NCBI RefSeq assembly: GCF_001889005.1
Contig: NZ_CP018153.1
Coordinates: 840,501-904,500, forward strand
DNA from: Christiangramia salexigens
GTDB lineage: Bacteria; Bacteroidota; Bacteroidia; Flavobacteriales; Flavobacteriaceae
Direction of reading: 5' to 3'
DNA: 64,000 nt
Shown here: positions 25,017-34,736 of the stretch, one piece after another
How the letters are laid out: every line of letters starts with the position of its first letter
Position numbering within the stretch: position 1 is the first letter of the stretch
The notes under the pieces: model-generated
The model's input: the letters and a program-made list of their open reading frames with translations, nothing else
The model's database searches: none
What the model was told of the DNA's origin: nothing
Program-made: the position numbers and the translations under genes

Positions 25017-27280
25017 AAAGGATATCCAATAGCAAAATTGAATACAGGACTGCCAAAATCGTTAACCCAGCGCTGGCCTTTTGGAAGTGCCGGATCATGA
25101 AGTGGAAATGCGAGATCAAACCTAATTACAAATCCCTGTATATCCACTCTTAAACCTACACCAGTTCCTATTCCCAATTCATTTATAAAATCGGAACTGA
25201 ATGTCCCCTCATTTCCAGTATCAGGATTATCCTTAGAAGTCCAAACATTACCTGCGTCTGCAAATACAGCACCATTCAAGTAGGTGATTAGTGGAAACCT
25301 GTATTCGGCATTAGCTTCGAGCCTTATATTCCCATTTTGATCCCTAAACCCGGATTCTACATTAGCCTCTGGACTATAAGTTCCCGGTCCAAGGGAACGT
25401 ATTTTAAAAGCCCTTACACTATAGGGCCCTCCAGAGAAATATTGTTTACTATAGGGCATGACGTCTGAATTTCCATAGGGAATACCATAACCCGCAAATA
25501 ATCTTGTGGCAACCAGATGTCCATTTTCTAAACGGTGATGATACCTTAGATCTGCATCCAGTTTTGCAAATTGCGCATACTCCAGTCCAAAAACTTCTTT
25601 ATTACCTTCAGTATTCTCTTTACCAAAAAGGCTCAAACTATTTCCGGCTATATCCAAATTGGTATTAAGAAAGAATACATTCTTTTTTGAGGTATCTACC
25701 ATTCCGTTATAAGTAAAAGAATAGGTTAGGCCGGCAATAAATTCCTTAGCAAAACTGCTTTTTAGGAAAGGGTTCTCTTCAAGTACCTTTTCAAATTCCT
25801 TTGATGTATTGCCCAGGCGGACGAAATTGAGGCTAACAGGATTCAATTCATGAGTCACAAATTTGTTTGCATTCCAGTAATATCCAAATCTTGCAGATAA
25901 GGATGAAAGACTGAAGAGTTTACTTCTCTTTAGGTACTCCCCGCCTAAACTTATCTTTGTTTTTGGAATTGCATATTTAAAAAAATCTTTGTCTATTTCT
26001 ATTGGAAATAGAAGTCTGGGAATTATGAGTTCGTTAGTTAAAGCAAATTGCAGGCTATTTAATCCGCTTTGGTTACCAGAGGTCAGCTGAAATTCATAGC
26101 CGAGGTTTGCAGAAATATGAAGACTTTCTCCGCCCTTAAAAAGATTTCGGTTGGAAAATGTAACACCCAGGTGGGGACCTGCAAAATTATTAGATTTTGT
26201 AACCGCCTGTAACTCTGCCCTGATAGCACGCTTCTTTAATGGGGACAAGAAAATATTGGCCTCCAGCAATCCAATGCTGTCATTTGCCTGAGTGTCGATT
26301 TCATCATAACGTATATTCACAAATTTATACGCCCCGATAAAACTTAATCTTCTACTCGTATTTCTTGATTCTTCCGGATCGTAATAATCTCCGGTTTCAA
26401 TAAGTATATAGGGATCCAGCCTTTTTGGCTGGAAAAAAAGTTCTTCCTGAAAATAATTCTTCTCCTTGTACCTTTTAAAATTCTTGGCAACCGAATCCTC
26501 ATCTACATTATAGTTGGCATAGACATTCACATTAGAAATACGGTATGGAATAACCGATTTTGAGGGAACATCCTTTTTTAGTCTCAGGTAAAGATCAAAT
26601 TTACGATTATCATAACGGTTTGTGTCAGTCTCAAAGATGAGGAAACCGGGATTAAAATTATAATATCCATCCTTTTTCAGGTGATTATCGATCCTTTCCC
26701 TCTCTGCCTTTAACTTTGGAAGATCGAAACGCATTCCTACTTCTAAAAGACTTTTTTCGAGATTTTTCTCGATATCCTGGTAAACGATCAAAGAATCTGA
26801 ATCCAGCTGGTAGGTTTTAAGGGTGTAGGCCTCAGGTACGTTTAGAACATATTTCACCTTTCCAGTCTTCGTACTTACATCGTGAGTAGTATCTGAACTT
26901 ACCCTGCTATAAAAGAACCCCCGGTTTTCAAGCCGGTTTATTAGTAGTTCATTCGTATTTTCAATGTTTATATCTGAGAGATAGACCGGTTCCTCCCCGA
27001 GTTTCTTATTCAGGAACTTATTGATGAAACCGGGTTTTTCTTTATTGGCTTTATAGTGAAAATATAATCCCGGTCGCATTCCAAGAAATTTTGAGTTCGC
27101 TACCGGTCGTAACACACTTTCCAATTCATCCTTAAGTTGCGCTTTATCGCGTACAAGAGTATCTGATTCTATTTCAATATTGCTTCCGGTATATAAAAAT
27201 TCATCTTCTGGAATGAACTTTTTAACACTGCATGCCTGTATCAATACAGCTAATATTATTATTACAGATCTAATTTTCAT
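25013..27280 (-). CDS. tamL: TamA/BamA-like outer-membrane lipoprotein (TamL)
   Basis: A 755-residue Omp85-superfamily protein. The N-terminus is a lipoprotein signal with lipobox IQAC (Cys17), which marks the Bacteroidota TamL variant of TamA. POTRA-type repeats span about 25-400, followed by the 16-strand C-terminal barrel, with the L6-type motif in RAFKIRSLGPGTY and the closing strand ending FNFAIGYPF. It inserts or assembles outer-membrane proteins together with TamB. Its start overlaps the tamB stop by 11 nt, so the two are translationally coupled. Its stop overlaps upp. Gene order tamB-tamL is the expected one. Confidence 0.92.
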   Translation of the reverse strand: MKIRSVIIILAVLIQACSVKKFIPEDEFLYTGSNIEIESDTLVRDKAQLKDELESVLRPVANSKFLGMRPGLYFHYKANKEKPGFINKFLNKKLGEEPVYLSDINIENTNELLINRLENRGFFYSRVSSDTTHDVSTKTGKVKYVLNVPEAYTLKTYQLDSDSLIVYQDIEKNLEKSLLEVGMRFDLPKLKAERERIDNHLKKDGYYNFNPGFLIFETDTNRYDNRKFDLYLRLKKDVPSKSVIPYRISNVNVYANYNVDEDSVAKNFKRYKEKNYFQEELFFQPKRLDPYILIETGDYYDPEESRNTSRRLSFIGAYKFVNIRYDEIDTQANDSIGLLEANIFLSPLKKRAIRAELQAVTKSNNFAGPHLGVTFSNRNLFKGGESLHISANLGYEFQLTSGNQSGLNSLQFALTNELIIPRLLFPIEIDKDFFKYAIPKTKISLGGEYLKRSKLFSLSSLSARFGYYWNANKFVTHELNPVSLNFVRLGNTSKEFEKVLEENPFLKSSFAKEFIAGLTYSFTYNGMVDTSKKNVFFLNTNLDIAGNSLSLFGKENTEGNKEVFGLEYAQFAKLDADLRYHHRLENGHLVATRLFAGYGIPYGNSDVMPYSKQYFSGGPYSVRAFKIRSLGPGTYSPEANVESGFRDQNGNIRLEANAEYRFPLITYLNGAVFADAGNVWTSKDNPDTGNEGTFSSDFINELGIGTGVGLRVDIQGFVIRFDLAFPLHDPALPKGQRWVNDFGSPVFNFAIGYPF

Positions 27281-30200
27281 TCTCGTCTGTTTTAGATGCT
27301 TCAGAAGATTTTTGCTTGGCTTTTTTATTCAAATCCTGTAACACAGCTTTTTCAAATAAATTCTTGAATTTGTTGAATTCCTTAGTGAAGATCAATGATA
27401 TCCCACTAACTATAAGCTGCCCGTCTATAACATTTTCATATTGATTTTTTCTGAAGCCTTTTATTCGCCAGGTTCCATTTTCATCCAACAGATATGCGAT
27501 ACTCAGATTTCCAATAATAGGTGCAGCTTCCTGACCGGGTTGACCTCCCCCCTGTATATCCACTTCACTTCCAACTTCCACAACTAACCTGTCTTCCATA
27601 AATGCTTTTTGGGCACTTATATCCAGCTGGGTTCTATCCTGTGGACTATCGCCCTGATAATCGGTATAACTATCTACTTCAAAATTCAGCTTTAATCCAC
27701 TTTCTCCTAAAATTCTGCTGGATAACATATTTAACTGATCAGACAGAGCATCATTCAAATTATCTCTGGCAACTGCAAGTGTACCTCCGGAGCTGCCGTC
27801 ACTACCGGATTCAGGGTAAAAACGGTTTAGAACGAGTAATGAAAACACCTGTTTGTTTAGCTCATCCTCCTGATTGTTGAGTTGCTGTATCCTGCCATAT
27901 ACCTGACCTCCAATGGCTCCCTGTTCATCTTCAGGCATATCCAGGTTAAAACTGATTTTAGGTTCCATAAGATCTCCCTCCACATTCAGATAAACCAGAA
28001 AAGGTAATTCCTGACGATATCTTCCGGTAACAGAGGGATCTGTACCAGACAGCTGAGCTGCCATTAAAGAGGAAGCCGAGGTTTCCACATCATAAATAGC
28101 CCTTACGTCCAGTTGAGCCTCAAATGGATCTCCGGCCCAGGAAACCCGGCTACCCTGAGCTATTCTAAACCTTCGTTTTACAAGGTTGTAAAGGCTCATT
28201 TCATAGAATCCGACATTTATTTCATACACACCGGTAAGCGCCAGCCTTCCATTTGGGTACATATTGAAAATGAGGTCTCCTTCACCCTGAACCTGAAATT
28301 TATCACCGGTTTCCTGATTAATTATAACATTAAATTCCGCTCCTTTACTTACGGTTAATCTGGATCTAATATCATATCCCGAAACCACATAGGACTCTTC
28401 TTCGGTTTGGGTTAAGATATCATCCGGATTCTCTTTATTTACGAAGATCACTACCCCTTCCCTTTCTTTGATCTGCAATTCGGTTTTTGGAATGACATAA
28501 GTGAAATCTGTACTTTCATTAACCCTGAGATCCATATTTACCACGGGTAAATTCAGGTCCCCACTAACCTGTGCATCTACATCAACTACCGCAGTACCAA
28601 AGAACAAATCATTATCCTCTTCTGTAGAATTCAATAACTGGAAATTCTTTGCCTGGACATCGAGATCAAACTTGGGATTTAAAAGATTTGTTATATTAAT
28701 ATCGCCGTTAACAATTATGGAATTATCTCTGGTATCTTCAATTCTAAATTGATCGAATTTTACCGATTTTTCATCGATAGCAATAGTTTCGTCAGGCAAG
28801 GTAAATGCTGTATTTATAGCTGCTACATTAAAATTCGCTTCATTAAACTTGATCTCTCCCGTGTATTTTGGCTCGGCAACTGTTCCATTTAGATCTATAT
28901 TCCCGGAAAGACTTCCACTTCCATTTTTAATGGCTCCTCTGGAAAACCCTTCAATCGCCGTCATTTTCACTTCATTAAGATTCAGATTCATGTCCAGAAT
29001 GGCCGATTCCTCCGAGGCCACATAAGATCCTGTTAGGTCCAGATCAACCTCGCCTCCTTTAACGAACATCTCGAAATCATAATTATTAAATCCGGAAGAA
29101 TTGGCATTCAAACTTAGCATATTAAGGTCTACACCAAGCATTGCAAACCGATCTATCTCCAGATCTGCTAGTAATCCAGTCTTTCCAAAAGGCTCTTCGT
29201 AAATAAGATTTCCATTAAGATTTCCTTGGGCCAGCTGCTCTTCCGGGTTAAGATAATTTAGCAAAGCTGCCAGGCTAAAGTTTTTAAAACTCAAGCTCAA
29301 GTGCTCCTTTTCTATCCCGGGTGTATCATTTTCAATTAACATCTCCTGACCATTTCTAAACAACTTGAAATCATCAAATTGAAGATATTCTGTGGCTGCA
29401 CGGACCTGGTTGGAAGAACTTATGCTCCATGGATTTCCGTTTAATATAAGTTCCTTTGGCTCTACATGAAATTTTAGCGTATCTCCTTTAAAATTCAGAT
29501 TTGAATTTATATGTACTATAGGTTTATCTTTATAGATAGAGGTAAATTCCAGATTAAGTTTTTCATTGATCAACTTGCCATCCAGGATCGTTTTTTTGAT
29601 TGCCAGTGGCCCGGCATTTAATTCATTAAACCCGAATCTAAAATTAAGATCTGTAGCATCTGAACGAACATCAAGTTTAAGACTATCAATAACGCTGCTA
29701 TAGTAATTTATGTGTGGTATAGAAATATCAGCATTTAAGGTTCTTTCCTTCTCTCTGAAATCTATATTTAGATCTATAGTATCAAATTTTTTCAGGTTCA
29801 ACAGAAAAACTTCGGTAAGTATTGGTGATTCACTGATCTTGGCATTCAGACTAAGATTTACCGGATTTTTGATGCTATCCTCCTTATAGTTTTCGGTGAT
29901 ATATCTTTTAAAATGTTCGTTAACTGCGGTGGAGATCAGGTTCGGGCTAGCGTTAGACTTAAGCTCCATGTTAATTATCCGGTTATCTATTTTGACTGAA
30001 GTGCTATCGGGTTTTACGAAAGCATTGGCCTGCAGATCTCCCAGTAAATAAGTCTCATTATTAAAAACCGCCACTCCTTTAGTGATATTGGCTGAAGCCT
30101 CATAGTTTTCAGAATTCCCCTGAAACCAACCTTCAAGAGTAAAACCTGTTTTAATATTTCTTCTTGCTAAATTAAGTTCTCCGAGGTCAGCGCCATTTAG

Positions 30201-32276
30201 CATTACTTTAAAGTCTAAGCGTGGAGACAGACTGTCCAATACAACCGAAGTTTGAGCCTCTATATCCAGATTGGGATCCTTATAATTAAGGTTAACAGGA
30301 CCTTTACCATTTTTTAAATCAGCGGCCAGATCGATCTTTCTGAATTCATAATTTTTATAAGTAAAAGAACTGATCTCTGAATCTAAATTCAGGTCTAAAC
30401 TTTCCACCGAATTACCACTACCAGAGATCTTCGCCTTCAGATTAAGATTCCCTAAGGCCTCATTTTTTAGAAGTCTTCCCAGAGCTATACTATCCCCTTT
30501 AATCCTGGCATCAAATAAAATATCATCATCATAACTGAAGTTCCCCGTCACACTTAAATCACCATCAGAGGTCAATAAAATCGCATTGGTTTTTATGTTG
30601 GTAAGATCTCCTGAAAAACCACCTTTCAAAGAGACTTTCTCAGGTAAGTTTAGCCCCAAAGTCTCTTCATCCACAAAATTGATAAGATCATTTCTTCTAG
30701 AATCCAGTCTAAGTGAAGGAAAGTTAAAACCTATTTCTTCAGGTTTATCTAAATTGAATAATACTCCTGATCCATTTATAGTGGTTTGATTCCATGTAAT
30801 ATTCGCAGAAGAAATATTTAATTTGTTCAGAGTTCCGTTTGCTTTTAAACGACCATTAACCGGCGACTTTTCGAGAGAACTTATGTACTGATTATTTCTT
30901 AAGTCCGGTTGAAATCTATATAATTCCTGACCATCCAATTTGAGGTTCTCCAGATCAATATCCACTGTTGCGGTTCCGGGATCCAGTATAAAGGAATTAA
31001 GATTTTTATAGTCAATGAACACATTTCCGACTAAAATGCTGGAATTTACAATAGCATTAATATTGTTGAATTGCATTTGGTCATCACTTACAAACAATTC
31101 AATATTGAATTTATTCAGATTTAGGCCGGAAACTTCATTGAACTGAAACTTTTCAATTTTAAGTTTTGCGTTCTTTTCACGGTAAAGTAAATTTTTCGCC
31201 AACAGATCCAGACTATCCAATTTTATCGCATTAGGATTGAATTGACCGCGTTGCACTTGCGAATTATTAACTACATACTCAAGGGCATTATTATCAAAGT
31301 TTATCTCACTTATATCTAATACCCAGTTTGGCCATTGGAAATCTGAAGCAGCCGTGTTTTCTTTCTTTGGGCTGGATTGCTTTGCCTCTTCTACCTGTAC
31401 AGCTATTAAAGAATTTGAAAGAGATATGCGTTCCCCTGTTAATTCTTTTTGCTTCATATTTATCCCGGCATTAATGAGTTGCAATTCCTTTATATTGATA
31501 TCGGAATTCAATGAATCTGGCTTAGAATTATAGCTTAGTGCCACTTGATTGATGTTTAACTCTTCAACTATGAAAACAGGCTCTGCTGGTGTGGAAGAAC
31601 TATCTATAGGAAAAGCTTTAGTTTGGTCGTAAATGATACGTGCATTGGAAAGGTTGATCTCTCCAAGTTTGAATAACATTTTATCTATATCGATCTCACT
31701 AAACTCTGCATTGAACTGATCAAATTTTACTTGAGTATCTATCCCAGTGATCTCATCTTTATAATTAATATTAAAATCTGAGAGATCTATATCCCCCAAT
31801 TCGATCTTCATAGGCGACGCTGTGGTATCTGCAGGAACAGTTCCTTCAGATTTAGTAACATAGGCATTTAATAGAAACTCATAATTGAAGCCTTGTATAG
31901 AGTCTTTCCGATAGATATTGGCCTTCACATTTTTCCAATCCAGATCTTTTAATTGAAATCCATTACCTTTTATCAATGGCATAATTCCAATGTTAGCCGA
32001 AATGCGTTCAGAATAAACAAGCGTATCCCCCTTTGGATCCTCTATATATAGCTGGTCTATATGAATGTCTCCATTAAATTCTATAAATAATCTTTCCAGA
32101 TCAATATTACCACCAGTTTTATTTTCGATGGAGCTAATCACTTTGTTCTTGATTATATTCTGTCCCCAGGGACTTCTAATAAAAAGAATGATTAGGAGTA
32201 GAAAAACCAGAATACCCAGGACGATCTTAGCCAGGATTTTAAGCCATTTAATAAGTCTGGTCTTTTGGTTGGTCAA
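27270..32276 (-). CDS. tamB: Translocation/assembly module protein TamB
   Basis: A 1668-residue AsmA/TamB-type bridge protein. A single membrane anchor near residues 12-32 (ILAKIVLGILVFLLLIILFI) is followed by a very long run of beta-strand repeats forming a hydrophobic groove, and a C-terminal DUF490/TamB domain (about 1290-1640) with GDLIFNMYPNGRLALTGVYEI and GDLMEPKISFNLDMPE. It spans the periplasm and moves lipids or assembly substrates to the outer membrane with TamL. The start is TTG at 32276; an in-frame stop lies nine bases upstream, so no better start exists. A well-formed promoter lies 23-54 nt upstream. Confidence 0.93.
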   Translation of the reverse strand: MTNQKTRLIKWLKILAKIVLGILVFLLLIILFIRSPWGQNIIKNKVISSIENKTGGNIDLERLFIEFNGDIHIDQLYIEDPKGDTLVYSERISANIGIMPLIKGNGFQLKDLDWKNVKANIYRKDSIQGFNYEFLLNAYVTKSEGTVPADTTASPMKIELGDIDLSDFNINYKDEITGIDTQVKFDQFNAEFSEIDIDKMLFKLGEINLSNARIIYDQTKAFPIDSSSTPAEPVFIVEELNINQVALSYNSKPDSLNSDINIKELQLINAGINMKQKELTGERISLSNSLIAVQVEEAKQSSPKKENTAASDFQWPNWVLDISEINFDNNALEYVVNNSQVQRGQFNPNAIKLDSLDLLAKNLLYREKNAKLKIEKFQFNEVSGLNLNKFNIELFVSDDQMQFNNINAIVNSSILVGNVFIDYKNLNSFILDPGTATVDIDLENLKLDGQELYRFQPDLRNNQYISSLEKSPVNGRLKANGTLNKLNISSANITWNQTTINGSGVLFNLDKPEEIGFNFPSLRLDSRRNDLINFVDEETLGLNLPEKVSLKGGFSGDLTNIKTNAILLTSDGDLSVTGNFSYDDDILFDARIKGDSIALGRLLKNEALGNLNLKAKISGSGNSVESLDLNLDSEISSFTYKNYEFRKIDLAADLKNGKGPVNLNYKDPNLDIEAQTSVVLDSLSPRLDFKVMLNGADLGELNLARRNIKTGFTLEGWFQGNSENYEASANITKGVAVFNNETYLLGDLQANAFVKPDSTSVKIDNRIINMELKSNASPNLISTAVNEHFKRYITENYKEDSIKNPVNLSLNAKISESPILTEVFLLNLKKFDTIDLNIDFREKERTLNADISIPHINYYSSVIDSLKLDVRSDATDLNFRFGFNELNAGPLAIKKTILDGKLINEKLNLEFTSIYKDKPIVHINSNLNFKGDTLKFHVEPKELILNGNPWSISSSNQVRAATEYLQFDDFKLFRNGQEMLIENDTPGIEKEHLSLSFKNFSLAALLNYLNPEEQLAQGNLNGNLIYEEPFGKTGLLADLEIDRFAMLGVDLNMLSLNANSSGFNNYDFEMFVKGGEVDLDLTGSYVASEESAILDMNLNLNEVKMTAIEGFSRGAIKNGSGSLSGNIDLNGTVAEPKYTGEIKFNEANFNVAAINTAFTLPDETIAIDEKSVKFDQFRIEDTRDNSIIVNGDINITNLLNPKFDLDVQAKNFQLLNSTEEDNDLFFGTAVVDVDAQVSGDLNLPVVNMDLRVNESTDFTYVIPKTELQIKEREGVVIFVNKENPDDILTQTEEESYVVSGYDIRSRLTVSKGAEFNVIINQETGDKFQVQGEGDLIFNMYPNGRLALTGVYEINVGFYEMSLYNLVKRRFRIAQGSRVSWAGDPFEAQLDVRAIYDVETSASSLMAAQLSGTDPSVTGRYRQELPFLVYLNVEGDLMEPKISFNLDMPEDEQGAIGGQVYGRIQQLNNQEDELNKQVFSLLVLNRFYPESGSDGSSGGTLAVARDNLNDALSDQLNMLSSRILGESGLKLNFEVDSYTDYQGDSPQDRTQLDISAQKAFMEDRLVVEVGSEVDIQGGGQPGQEAAPIIGNLSIAYLLDENGTWRIKGFRKNQYENVIDGQLIVSGISLIFTKEFNKFKNLFEKAVLQDLNKKAKQKSSEASKTDENEN

Positions 32277-32298
32277 ATTCTTCTAATTTGTTAATTCT

Positions 32299-32330
32299 CA
32301 AAGTTATTGTATAGCATCTATAATGCGAAA
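32299..32330 (-). promoter_or_regulatory. Bacteroidota promoter of the tamB-tamL operon
   Basis: On the minus strand TTTC (32330-32327) is followed after 20 nt by TAACTTTG (32306-32299), a perfect TANNTTTG box. The start site is expected near 32292, leaving a leader of about 16 nt before the TTG start of tamB. Confidence 0.65.
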
Positions 32331-32421
32331 CCTGATCATCTCAAATACTGGTAAACTTATGTTAAACCTCTGTGTTTAGCAGTAAAATCAAGTCTTCCTA
32401 GATTTTTTAAAGACACCAGAA

Positions 32422-32461
32422 CTGTGGAATTTCCCCACACATCAAGTCGTTAATTCCACAG
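32422..32461. repeat. 10-bp perfect inverted repeat with 20-nt spacer
   Basis: CTGTGGAATT and AATTCCACAG are exact reverse complements. There is no following T run, so it is not a terminator. It may be a two-half-site operator or a structured leader about 260 nt ahead of the OmpA-like gene. Confidence 0.4.
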
Positions 32462-32716
32462 ATCACGGACTTTGTGAAACAGCCTTAAAAATTGGAATCA
32501 GAATTAATTTTTCCTGGTTTTTACCAACAAATGCAAAGTATTATAATATTCATTATCAGAAGGCTTAGCCGATACGAAGAAGAGAATGAAATTTATAAAA
32601 TTCATTAGAAATACCCGTGGATATTGAGATTTCCGACAGCTGGCATTAAATTGGCAACAAGAATTGCAGGTCGAAAAACTAAATAATAACCTGACCATTA
32701 ATTAAAAATTCTATTT

Positions 32717-33544
32717 ATGAAAAAAGTAATCACTGTAACAGTATTAGCTGCAACTATGTTAACTTCTTGTGTATCTAAAAAGAAGTACGTTGCCTTAGAA
32801 ACCGAATTAAATAGTACCCAGGATACTTTACAGCAAACCCGTGTAGAAAAAGAAGAAATCGAAGAAAAATTTGCTATAATCGAAGAAAGAGTAGCAGAAT
32901 ACAATGCAAAGATCAATTCTCTTAGATCCGAGAAAGACGGTATGATGGAGATGAATGAGGTCACTGCAATGTCTAAAAATTCAAAAGACAAAATGCGTAA
33001 GACCATTTCTAAAATGGATCCTGAAAAAGTAAAAGGCGCAAGAACTCTTGAAGATTCGATCAATCTTGCGGTTTCTTATAACCTAAAGAAAAACATTTCT
33101 GAAGGTTCAGAAGATGAAGATATCGATATCAATGTTGATGAAACAGTTGTAATGATCAACGTATCTGACAAGTTACTTTTTGGAAGCGGTAGTTACAGAG
33201 TGAGCAGTAAAGCGCATCCATTGCTTAAAAAGCTTGCAGAAGTAATCAACAGCGAGCCTGCTATGGAAGTTATGATAGAGGGGCATACCGATGACCGTAC
33301 AATGGTAAAGCAATCTTATATCCAGGATAACTGGGATCTTAGTGTTAGAAGAGCTACTTCTATTGTAAGACTTTTACAGGATAAATATGATGTAGATCCA
33401 GCTAAACTAATCGCAGCAGGAAGAAGCAGTTACCAGCCACTTGTTGAAAATACAAGTAAAGAAAATATGGCGAAGAACAGAAGAACCAGAATTGTGATCA
33501 TCCCTAATCTGGATAAATTCTTTGCACTAATGGAGTCTGAATAA
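32717..33544 (+). CDS. OmpA-family peptidoglycan-binding lipoprotein with coiled coil
   Basis: A 275-residue lipoprotein with lipobox LTSC (Cys18). Residues about 22-75 form a coiled coil (ALETELNSTQDTLQQT, EEIEEKFAIIEERVAEYN). The OmpA/MotB domain covers about 140-270, with MEVMIEGHTDDRTM, the peptidoglycan-binding Asp in DNWDLSVRRA (with its Arg) and NRRTRIVIIP. It ties the outer membrane to the cell wall through meso-DAP. Single gene, terminated at 33566-33604. Similar YiaD-like lipoproteins occur across Flavobacteriia. Confidence 0.9.
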   Translation: MKKVITVTVLAATMLTSCVSKKKYVALETELNSTQDTLQQTRVEKEEIEEKFAIIEERVAEYNAKINSLRSEKDGMMEMNEVTAMSKNSKDKMRKTISKMDPEKVKGARTLEDSINLAVSYNLKKNISEGSEDEDIDINVDETVVMINVSDKLLFGSGSYRVSSKAHPLLKKLAEVINSEPAMEVMIEGHTDDRTMVKQSYIQDNWDLSVRRATSIVRLLQDKYDVDPAKLIAAGRSSYQPLVENTSKENMAKNRRTRIVIIPNLDKFFALMESE

Positions 33545-33565
33545 TAGGTGAAATAATTATTCTTA

Positions 33566-33604
33566 GAAAAGGCAAAGACTTTAAAAGTCTTTGCCTTTTT
33601 TTTA
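33566..33604 (+). terminator. Strong intrinsic terminator of the OmpA-like gene
   Basis: AAAGGCAAAGACT pairs with AGTCTTTGCCTTT (right arm 33587-33599) around a short A/T loop and is followed by a T run. It starts about 20 nt after the stop; the A run on the left also lets it serve the convergent DoxX gene. Confidence 0.9.
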
Positions 33605-33615
33605 TTCATAGATTT

Positions 33616-34035
33616 CTATTTTTTCCGCTTGGAAATAAGAAAATCCAGTGAATACTTTCCACCTCCGGTAAAGACTATACAAAGAAAACCGAAAAAATAA
33701 AGTAACGGCAATTCCTGTCTGCCAAAACCATCTGGCATATGAACAATCAATGCAGCTACCGCCATGGTTATTACGAGTGGAATCGCAGCAAATCTGGTTA
33801 AAAAGCCAAAGATTATAAAAACTGCACATACAAATTCTGCCAAAACAGCAAATGTAAAAGTGAATTCGGGACCAAAACCTAAGGGATCACCAAAGGTGAG
33901 TTCTTCTGGGCCAAAGAACTTAATGAGTTTTGGAACACCATGAGTTAGCATAAGTGCTGAAATACCAATTCTAAAGATCAGTAAGCCTAAATCAACACCC
34001 CGCAGATTTAGGTTGGTTATATAAGAGTTTTTCAT
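33616..34035 (-). CDS. DoxX-family membrane protein
   Basis: A 139-residue, four-helix inner-membrane protein. Family features include GLLIFRIGISALMLTHGVPKL in the first helix, FGPEFTFTFAVLAEFVCAVFIIFGFLTR in the second and third, and the final AGGGKYSLD-like stretch (FTGGGKYSLDFLI). DoxX proteins are linked to sulfur metabolism or thiol redox stress, but the biochemical function of this subgroup is not established. It follows the GreA/B gene by 74 nt in the same orientation. Confidence 0.88.
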   Translation of the reverse strand: MKNSYITNLNLRGVDLGLLIFRIGISALMLTHGVPKLIKFFGPEELTFGDPLGFGPEFTFTFAVLAEFVCAVFIIFGFLTRFAAIPLVITMAVAALIVHMPDGFGRQELPLLYFFGFLCIVFTGGGKYSLDFLISKRKK

Positions 34036-34109
34036 AAATGATAATTTCAGAGTAAAAGATAGAGAAGTTTTAAGGAATTTTACAAGCTAATATTTTAAAA
34101 TTGAAGACT

Positions 34110-34613
34110 CTATCCATAGGTGATGGTAAGAATCTTTAATTTTCTAAGCTCACTCCCTAACTTAAATTCTGCTGTCTCGCCCACTTTTTTCCCGGTAATT
34201 GCTCGCGATATAGGTGCGACAAAAGCAATCTTCTGTTTTTTAATATTCGCCTCATCTACTCCAACGATCTGAAATTCCTGAACCTGTTTAGTTTCTGTGT
34301 TTTCAATTTTAACCCTGGCTCCAAAACGGACTTCATCAACGGGCTGATCTTCAGGCTCAAGAAGTCTGGCAGAATTTAAGCGTTCAAAAAGCAGTTTTAA
34401 TTTACCATCTATGAGTGCTTGCGCCCGTCTTTTTTCTGTATCATTTTCAGCATTAATATTTGCGCGCTCATTTTCCAGTTCTTCTTTTTCTTTTTTTAAT
34501 TCTTCCATCCCATTTGGGGTGACATAATTGATAGCATTTGGCGGTAGGGCCGCTCTGGGTGGAATCATTGGTGGTTCCTCCTGGTCACCTTCTTTCACGA
34601 ATCCTCTACTCAT
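34110..34613 (-). CDS. GreA/GreB-family transcription elongation factor
   Basis: About 167 residues from the ATG at 34613. A longer frame to 34688 adds 25 unrelated residues; MSRGFVKEGDQEEPP is the conserved start in Flavobacteriia. A Pro-rich linker (MIPPRAALPP) precedes the coiled-coil hairpin (MEELKKEKEELENERANINAE...RRAQALIDGKLKLLFERLNSARLL), whose acidic tip would enter the RNA polymerase secondary channel to cleave backtracked RNA. The FKBP-like C-terminal domain (GARVKIENTETKQVQEFQIVG...AFVAPISRAITGKKVGETAEF) is complete. Divergent from the SLC13 transporter gene. Confidence 0.9.
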   Translation of the reverse strand: MSRGFVKEGDQEEPPMIPPRAALPPNAINYVTPNGMEELKKEKEELENERANINAENDTEKRRAQALIDGKLKLLFERLNSARLLEPEDQPVDEVRFGARVKIENTETKQVQEFQIVGVDEANIKKQKIAFVAPISRAITGKKVGETAEFKLGSELRKLKILTITYG

Positions 34614-34736
34614 AATTGATAAATTGTTTCTTCTAATTAATTCAAACATACCTCTATCTCCAAGTTTTGAATCATAAACTTTTCTCAATGCAGAGCAATA
34701 AGCTTCAACTTTTTAGATATTTTTATTGGACATTTC

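Larger units (their letters stand above)
32277..32716. other. Intergenic region with tamB promoter and a 10-bp inverted repeat
   Basis: A 440-nt gap between the divergent tamB and OmpA-like genes. It carries the tamB promoter at the left and a perfect inverted repeat, CTGTGGAATT (32422-32431) and AATTCCACAG (32452-32461), separated by 20 nt. A weak minus-strand frame of 64 codons at 32504-32698 has no family resemblance and is not called. The OmpA gene promoter is not obvious. Confidence 0.5.

Noticed and set aside
32504..32698. 64-codon minus-strand frame in the gap before the OmpA-like gene
   Set aside because: Composition is low-complexity Phe/Ser/Cys, there is no promoter or terminator, and it is on the complement of an AT-rich leader.
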